Below are positions 59,596-64,000 of a DNA stretch of 64,000 nt, in pieces; the first letter of the stretch is position 1, and each line of letters begins with the position of its first letter. The notes under the pieces were generated by a model that saw only the letters and a program-made list of their open reading frames with translations, did not search any database and was not told the origin of the DNA. Made by a program: the position numbers and the translations under genes. The stretch covers positions 372,001 through 436,000 of the forward strand of contig NC_013530.1 of NCBI RefSeq assembly GCF_000024965.1. The letters are read 5' to 3'. The DNA comes from Xylanimonas cellulosilytica DSM 15894 (GTDB lineage: Bacteria; Actinomycetota; Actinomycetes; Actinomycetales; Cellulomonadaceae).

Positions 59596-60594
59596 GTGGC
59601 GCATCGGAGTGAGGTGATCGACCTCGCGGCGGCAGGAGCAGGTGGCTCCGTCGGGGCGTTCGATCACCGGGAGGAGCAGAAGCTCCGTTTCAAGAACTCG
59701 TGGGGGCACGCCCTGCGCCGGGACTGGCGGCTGTACACGTTCGTCATCGTCCCGGTGATCTTCCTGCTGATCTTCCGGTACGCGCCGATGGTCGGAAACG
59801 TCATCGCGTTCCGCCGGTTCCGGCCGGGCGGCAACCCGCTCGGTGACGAGTGGGTCGGCCTCTACTACTTCAACATGTTCCTGGACAACCCGCTGTTCTG
59901 GTCGGTGTTCTGGAACACGGTGATCCTGGGCGGGCTGTGGATGATCATCGGCTTCCCGCTGCCGATCATCCTCGCGCTGCTCCTCAACGAGGTGCGGTCG
60001 CGCAAGCTCAAGCGGAGCGTCCAGACGCTCACCTACCTGCCGCACTTCCTGTCGATCGTGATCGTCGCGGGCATCGTGCTGCAGCTCACCTCGGTCAACG
60101 GGTCGATCAACCAGCTCTTGGGCACGTTCGGCATCGAGCCCATCGCGATCATGCAGCAGCCGGAGTACTTCCGAGCGGTGTACATCATCTCGGAGGCGTG
60201 GCAGACCGTCGGCTGGGGCACGATCCTCTATCTCGCCGCGCTCACCACGATCGACGACCAGCTCTACGAGGCGGCACGCATCGACGGCGCGAACCGCTGG
60301 CGCCAGACCTGGCACATCACGCTGCCGGGTATCCGCCCCACGATCGTCGTGCTGCTCATCCTCAACATCGGCACCTTCATGGCGGTCGGTTTCGAGAAGG
60401 TGCTGCTCCTGCAGAACCCGCTCATCTACTCGACGGGTGACGTCATCACCACGTACCTGTTCCGCGTGGGCGTCCAGTCCAGCCAGTACTCGTACGCGAC
60501 CGCCATCGGCCTGTTCGAGTCGGTCATCGGCCTGGCACTCGTCCTGTCCGCGAACTTCATCTCGAAGAAGCTTGTTGGGAGCTCCCTGTGGTGA
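59596..60594 (+). CDS. Sugar ABC transporter permease, LplB type
   Basis: 332 residues, six membrane helices after a 45-residue cytosolic start. The EAA loop is EAARIDGANRWRQTWHITLPGIRP, the CUT1 consensus contacting the ATPase. The LplB/YtcP subgroup imports oligosaccharides and shares a general ATPase (MsiK type) encoded elsewhere; none is present here. GTG 59596 has GGAG eight bases upstream. Confidence 0.92.
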   Translation: MAHRSEVIDLAAAGAGGSVGAFDHREEQKLRFKNSWGHALRRDWRLYTFVIVPVIFLLIFRYAPMVGNVIAFRRFRPGGNPLGDEWVGLYYFNMFLDNPLFWSVFWNTVILGGLWMIIGFPLPIILALLLNEVRSRKLKRSVQTLTYLPHFLSIVIVAGIVLQLTSVNGSINQLLGTFGIEPIAIMQQPEYFRAVYIISEAWQTVGWGTILYLAALTTIDDQLYEAARIDGANRWRQTWHITLPGIRPTIVVLLILNIGTFMAVGFEKVLLLQNPLIYSTGDVITTYLFRVGVQSSQYSYATAIGLFESVIGLALVLSANFISKKLVGSSLW

Positions 60595-61520
60595 CCGAAC
60601 TCGAAGACCGCCCAGATATCGCGGCGGTCCGCACCTCGCTGACCCAGATCAAGGACACTCCGGGCACCGTCGTGTTCCGGTGGTTCAACTACACGTTCCT
60701 GACTCTGCTGTCCCTGGTGACGGTCTACCCGTTCGTCAACATCATCGCGAAGTCGTTCTCGTCCGACGGCGCCATCGCCGCCGGCAAGGTGAACATCTGG
60801 CCCGTCGGCTTCAACCTCACGACCTTCCAGGCCGTCGTGTCCGACTCGATGTTCTGGCTCAACTACCGCAACACCGTCGTCTACACGGTGGTCGGCACGA
60901 TGATCGCCATGGCGATCACGACGACGTTCGCCTACGCGCTGAGCCGGCAGAACCTTCGCGGCCGCGGCCCGCTCATCGGGCTCGCCGTGTTCACCATGTT
61001 CTTCAGCGGTGGTCTGATCCCGAACTACCTGCTGGTCACCCAGTGGCTGGGCATGCGCAACACCATCTGGGCGATCGTGCTGCCGGGTGCGCTGAGCGTG
61101 TTCAACCTGCTGGTGATGAAGGCGTTCTTCGAGAACTTCCCGGCCGAGCTCGAAGAAGCGGCCGCACTCGACGGGCTCTCCACCTACGGCATCTTCTTCA
61201 GGGTGGTCCTCCCGCTGTCGAAGGCAGTTATCGCCACGATGATCCTCTTCTACGCGGTGTCCCAGTGGAACAGCTGGTTCGGTGCGTTCCTCTACCTCGA
61301 TGACAAGCGCATGTTCCCGGTGATGATGTACCTGCGGAACCTCATCGCGTCGGTCACCGGTGCCCAGGAGGTCACCGGGAGCGTCGACGACGCCGTCCAG
61401 ATCGGCGCGAACATCCAGGCGGTGACGATGCTGCTGACGGTCCTACCCATCATCTGCATCTACCCGTTCGTTCAGAAGTACTTCGTCTCGGGCGTGATGC
61501 TCGGCTCCGTCAAGGGCTGA
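60588..61520 (+). CDS. Sugar ABC transporter permease, YtcP type
   Basis: 310 residues, six membrane helices. EAA loop EAAALDGLSTYGIFFRVVLPLSK. Second CUT1 permease, partner of the preceding protein. Two adjacent GTG codons (60588 and 60591) could start it; the first is six bases after GGGAG, the second overlaps the upstream stop as GTGA. The C-terminus PFVQKYFVSGVMLGSVKG is the conserved family ending. Confidence 0.92.
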   Translation: MVTELEDRPDIAAVRTSLTQIKDTPGTVVFRWFNYTFLTLLSLVTVYPFVNIIAKSFSSDGAIAAGKVNIWPVGFNLTTFQAVVSDSMFWLNYRNTVVYTVVGTMIAMAITTTFAYALSRQNLRGRGPLIGLAVFTMFFSGGLIPNYLLVTQWLGMRNTIWAIVLPGALSVFNLLVMKAFFENFPAELEEAAALDGLSTYGIFFRVVLPLSKAVIATMILFYAVSQWNSWFGAFLYLDDKRMFPVMMYLRNLIASVTGAQEVTGSVDDAVQIGANIQAVTMLLTVLPIICIYPFVQKYFVSGVMLGSVKG

Positions 61521-61585
61521 CGGACGAAGTAAACCCCCGGGCGGAGTCGCCCACGTCGGACAACGACGTCTACCGAAGGAGAACC

Positions 61586-63256
61586 ATGAGGAAGATCCGC
61601 AAGAGCTCGGCTGCGGTGGCGACAGTCGCCACCCTGGCCCTGGCTCTGACCGCCTGCTCGTCGGGCGGGAACGAAGCACCCGAGACCGAGGGCACCGAGG
61701 CCGCGGGCGAGACGGAGCTCATCGGAGCCGACCAGTCGGTCGGCGCGATGGAGAACTTTGCGGCGGGCACGGCCTTCAAGGCCACCGAGCCGCTGGAGTT
61801 CTCGCTCATGTACCGCGATCACCCGAACTACCCGGTGAGCGACGACTGGTCGATCTTCGCGAACCTCGAGGCGAACCAGAACGTCACGTTCAACCGCACC
61901 GACATCCCGCTGTCCGACTGGGACAACAAGCGCTCGCTCCTCATCGGCGCCGGTGACTTCCCGGACATCACCACGGTGTTCTACCCGGGCCAGGAGTCGC
62001 AGTTCGTCGCCAGCCAGGCGCTGCTGCCCGTCTCGGACTACATCGACTACCTGCCGAACTTCAAGCAGAAGGTCGAGGAGTGGGAGCTCCAGGACGAGCT
62101 CGACACCCACCGCCAGGACGACGGCAAGTACTACATCCTGCCGGGCCTGCGCCAGTCTCCGGACGTGCAGTACTCGGTCTGCATCAACGACGACCTGTGG
62201 TCGCAGGCCGGCATCACCGAGGACCCGGCCACGTGGGACGCGTTCGCCGAGGACCTCGCGAAGGTCAAGGAGGCGACCGACGTCACCTACCCGTTCTCGG
62301 ACCGCTGGAACGAGAACCCCGCACCGCTCGGCGCGCTCCAGAAGATCATGGGCGCCAGCTTCGACACCGTGGCCGGCTGGGACTACTCGCCGACCGTGTT
62401 CAACGAGGCAGCCGGCGAGTTCGAGCTGACGGCCACCACCGACGGCTACAAGGAGATGGTGACCTACCTGGCCGGGCTCGTCGCCGACGGCCTGCTCGAC
62501 CCGGAGATCACGCAGGTCGACGACATCGCCATCCAGAAGTTCCTCAACGGTGAGTCCGCCGCGATCAGCTGCAACACGCAGGTCGTCCAGTCCGACCTGC
62601 GCGACAAGGCGGCCGAGCTCAACACGACGATCAACACGCACCTCATCGTGCTTCCGGCCGGCCCCGCGGGCAACGTGATCAGCGGCTCGCGCCTCGCGCA
62701 GGGCGTCGTGCTCAACGGTGACGTCGCCGAGAAGCCGTACTTCAAGGCGCTGCTCCAGTTCGTCGACTGGCTGTACTTCAGCGACGAGGGCATCGAGTTC
62801 GCCGTGTGGGGTGCCGAGGGCGAGACCTTCGAGCGCGAGGGTGACAAGCGAGTGCTCAACGCCGACATCAACGGCTTCAACCAGAACCTCGACGCCACGA
62901 AGAAGCTCCAGGCCGACTTCGGCTACTTCAACGGCGTGTTCATGGCCGGTACCGGGTCGACCGACGACCTGATCCAGTCCACGATGACGGAGGAGATCGC
63001 CGAGTGGACCTCGACGGTGCTCGCCAACTCCGAGCTGCGCCCGACCAACCCGGCGTCGCCGATGGACGAGGCTCAGCTCGAGCAGCTCGGCCTGCTCGAG
63101 GCCCAGGTCAAGGACGCCGTGAACACCGCCACCGCGGAGTTCATCACCGGCAAGCGTTCGCTGGACGACTGGGACGCCTTCGTGGCCCAGATCAACCAGC
63201 TGGGCGGCGAGCAGATCGTCCAGAACTACAACGAGGCCTTCCAGAAGAACCAGTGA
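61586..63256 (+). CDS. Extracellular sugar-binding lipoprotein of the ABC importer
   Basis: 556 residues. Signal peptide MRKIRKSSAAVATVATLALALTAC with lipobox LTAC, then a Gly/Glu/Thr-rich linker and a large type-1 solute-binding fold (YYILPGLRQSPDVQYSVCINDDLWSQAGI). Length over 500 is typical of LplA-like oligosaccharide binders. GAAGGAG precedes ATG 61586, a strong site consistent with a binding protein made in excess of the permeases. Confidence 0.93.
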   Translation: MRKIRKSSAAVATVATLALALTACSSGGNEAPETEGTEAAGETELIGADQSVGAMENFAAGTAFKATEPLEFSLMYRDHPNYPVSDDWSIFANLEANQNVTFNRTDIPLSDWDNKRSLLIGAGDFPDITTVFYPGQESQFVASQALLPVSDYIDYLPNFKQKVEEWELQDELDTHRQDDGKYYILPGLRQSPDVQYSVCINDDLWSQAGITEDPATWDAFAEDLAKVKEATDVTYPFSDRWNENPAPLGALQKIMGASFDTVAGWDYSPTVFNEAAGEFELTATTDGYKEMVTYLAGLVADGLLDPEITQVDDIAIQKFLNGESAAISCNTQVVQSDLRDKAAELNTTINTHLIVLPAGPAGNVISGSRLAQGVVLNGDVAEKPYFKALLQFVDWLYFSDEGIEFAVWGAEGETFEREGDKRVLNADINGFNQNLDATKKLQADFGYFNGVFMAGTGSTDDLIQSTMTEEIAEWTSTVLANSELRPTNPASPMDEAQLEQLGLLEAQVKDAVNTATAEFITGKRSLDDWDAFVAQINQLGGEQIVQNYNEAFQKNQ

Positions 63257-63280
63257 CCCCCTGACGGGTCCCTCGACTGA

Positions 63281-63318
63281 CACCGCCGCCCGCCAGCCTC
63301 GTCTGGCGGGCGGCGGTG
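63281..63318 (+). terminator. Strong hairpin between the binding protein and GH39 genes
   Basis: 16-bp perfect GC stem CACCGCCGCCCGCCAG around a six-base loop, no U-run. Probably stabilises the binding-protein mRNA or reduces readthrough into GH39. Confidence 0.75.
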
Positions 63319-63397
63319 CCGCGAAGGGCCCCGGCATGTCGTCACTGGAACCTCGTCACCGGCCGTCCCCGGCAACCCGATCCTGCAAGGAAGTCCT

Positions 63398-64000
63398 GTG
63401 AGCACCGTCGTCGTCCCCCAGACCCCGATCGCGACCCAGTCCGATGCCTGGCGCAAGGTGGTGGGCACCTGCCACATGGTGATGGGCCTGCGCAAGGACT
63501 ATCTGGACTCGCTGCGTGTGGTGCAGGCGGAGATCGGGTTCGAGCACATTCGTGGCCACGGCATCTTCCATGACTGGATGGGGGTGCTGCGCCGGTACGA
63601 CGTGGCCGGACATGCGGGGACCCGATATGTGTGGACGTATCTGGACCAGATCGTCGATGCGTATCTGGAGGTGGGGATCAAGCCGTTCCTCGAGCTGGGG
63701 TTCATGCCCGAGGCGCTCGCCTCGGGTCCGGAGACGGTGTTCTGGTGGAAGGGGAACATCACCCCGCCGGCGGATTACCGGGAGTGGAACGCGTTGGTGG
63801 CGGCCACGCTGCGGCATCTGATCGCCCGGTACGGGCGTGATGAGGTGTTGTCCTGGCCGGTCGAGGTGTGGAACGAGCCGTCCCTGCCGGAGTTCTGGAA
63901 GGACGCGTCCAAGGCGGAGTACTTCCGCCTGTACGAGGAAACGGCGAAGACGGTCAAGGATGTCGATGCCGGGTTCCAGGTCGGCGGCCCGGCCACCTCC
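63398..64000 (+). CDS. GH39-family glycoside hydrolase (beta-xylosidase-like), N-terminal part
   Basis: The first 201 codons are in the window. AEIGFEHIRGHGIFHDWMGV and VEVWNEPSLPEFWKDASKAEYFRLYEETAKTVK are characteristic of GH39 TIM barrels; Glu160 in WNEP is the predicted acid/base. The nucleophile lies beyond the edge. No signal peptide, so it would act inside the cell on imported oligosaccharides, probably xylo-oligomers. GTG 63398 follows CAAGGAAG. The stretch has more T-ending codons (CGT, GAT, TAT, CAT) than its neighbours. Confidence 0.85.
   Translation, partial: MSTVVVPQTPIATQSDAWRKVVGTCHMVMGLRKDYLDSLRVVQAEIGFEHIRGHGIFHDWMGVLRRYDVAGHAGTRYVWTYLDQIVDAYLEVGIKPFLELGFMPEALASGPETVFWWKGNITPPADYREWNALVAATLRHLIARYGRDEVLSWPVEVWNEPSLPEFWKDASKAEYFRLYEETAKTVKDVDAGFQVGGPATS

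Overview
The window is chromosomal DNA of a high-GC actinobacterium, most likely a Micrococcales member of the Cellulomonadaceae/Promicromonosporaceae type. That is inferred from very G/C-rich third positions, GTG/TTG starts, many apparently leaderless promoters, a mycothiol synthase (mshD), the actinobacterial 'helicase/secretion neighbourhood' with Tad pilus genes, a K+-independent H+-pyrophosphatase and a GH39/CUT1 sugar locus at the right edge. I did not count GC content and cannot name a species. Coding density is high and no gene-free stretch exceeds about 300 bases.

Layout. 1-2054: end of an indolepyruvate ferredoxin oxidoreductase pair. 2087-6373: mshD, a DUF1016 nuclease and acs, all leftward. 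6574-10600: an old-yellow-enzyme reductase, a SerB-like HAD phosphatase, an ArsR-type regulator and its MFS exporter. 10701-17518: CpaE-like, TadA, TadB, TadC, DUF4244 pilin, TadE and TadE-like genes in one tightly coupled operon facing a DEAH helicase; this cluster is conserved near acs and topA in actinobacteria. 17598-31129: a glyoxalase, a TrmH methyltransferase, an M18 aminopeptidase, an ECF sigma factor with its membrane partner, hppA, a second glyoxalase, a kinase, DUF664, two paralogous secreted/membrane proteins, a methyltransferase and a PAP2 phosphatase. 31239-37704: topA and a MacB/FtsX-type ABC exporter. 37802-43957: the NAD operon nrtR-nadA-nadB-nadC plus a cysteine desulfurase. 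44083-53702: oxidoreductase, tmk-holB, an exported peptidase-like hydrolase, tRNA-Thr, def, a pentapeptide protein and a universal stress protein. 53922-64000: clpC, a HAD phosphatase, an SDR, a LacI regulator and a sugar ABC importer leading into a GH39 glycosidase that runs off the window.

How genes work together. Acs makes pyrophosphate and HppA uses it; both have a CRP/GlxR-like box at the same place over the -35 region of a TACACT promoter. NadA is an Fe-S enzyme and its operon ends with a cysteine desulfurase; the first gene has an NrtR-type degenerate Nudix domain. The LacI regulator, two permeases, binding lipoprotein and GH39 enzyme form a glycan-uptake unit.

The most striking feature is a family of 25-nt hairpin repeats (GGTGGTTGAGCCTGTCGAAACCACC and variants) at nine loci. 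In six of them it lies inside protein genes (mshD, DEAH helicase, M18 peptidase, a methyltransferase, cysteine desulfurase, tmk), in three different reading frames and often expanded in 21-, 30- or 60-nt steps, adding peptides such as [16 protein letters not shown] or [10 protein letters not shown] second family, TGTCAG-N30-CTGACA (42 nt), occurs three times, twice inside nadB, and nadB also holds a 72-bp hairpin with perfect 31-bp arms. Several 30-60 bp near-perfect palindromes lie between genes. No transposase is visible in the window.
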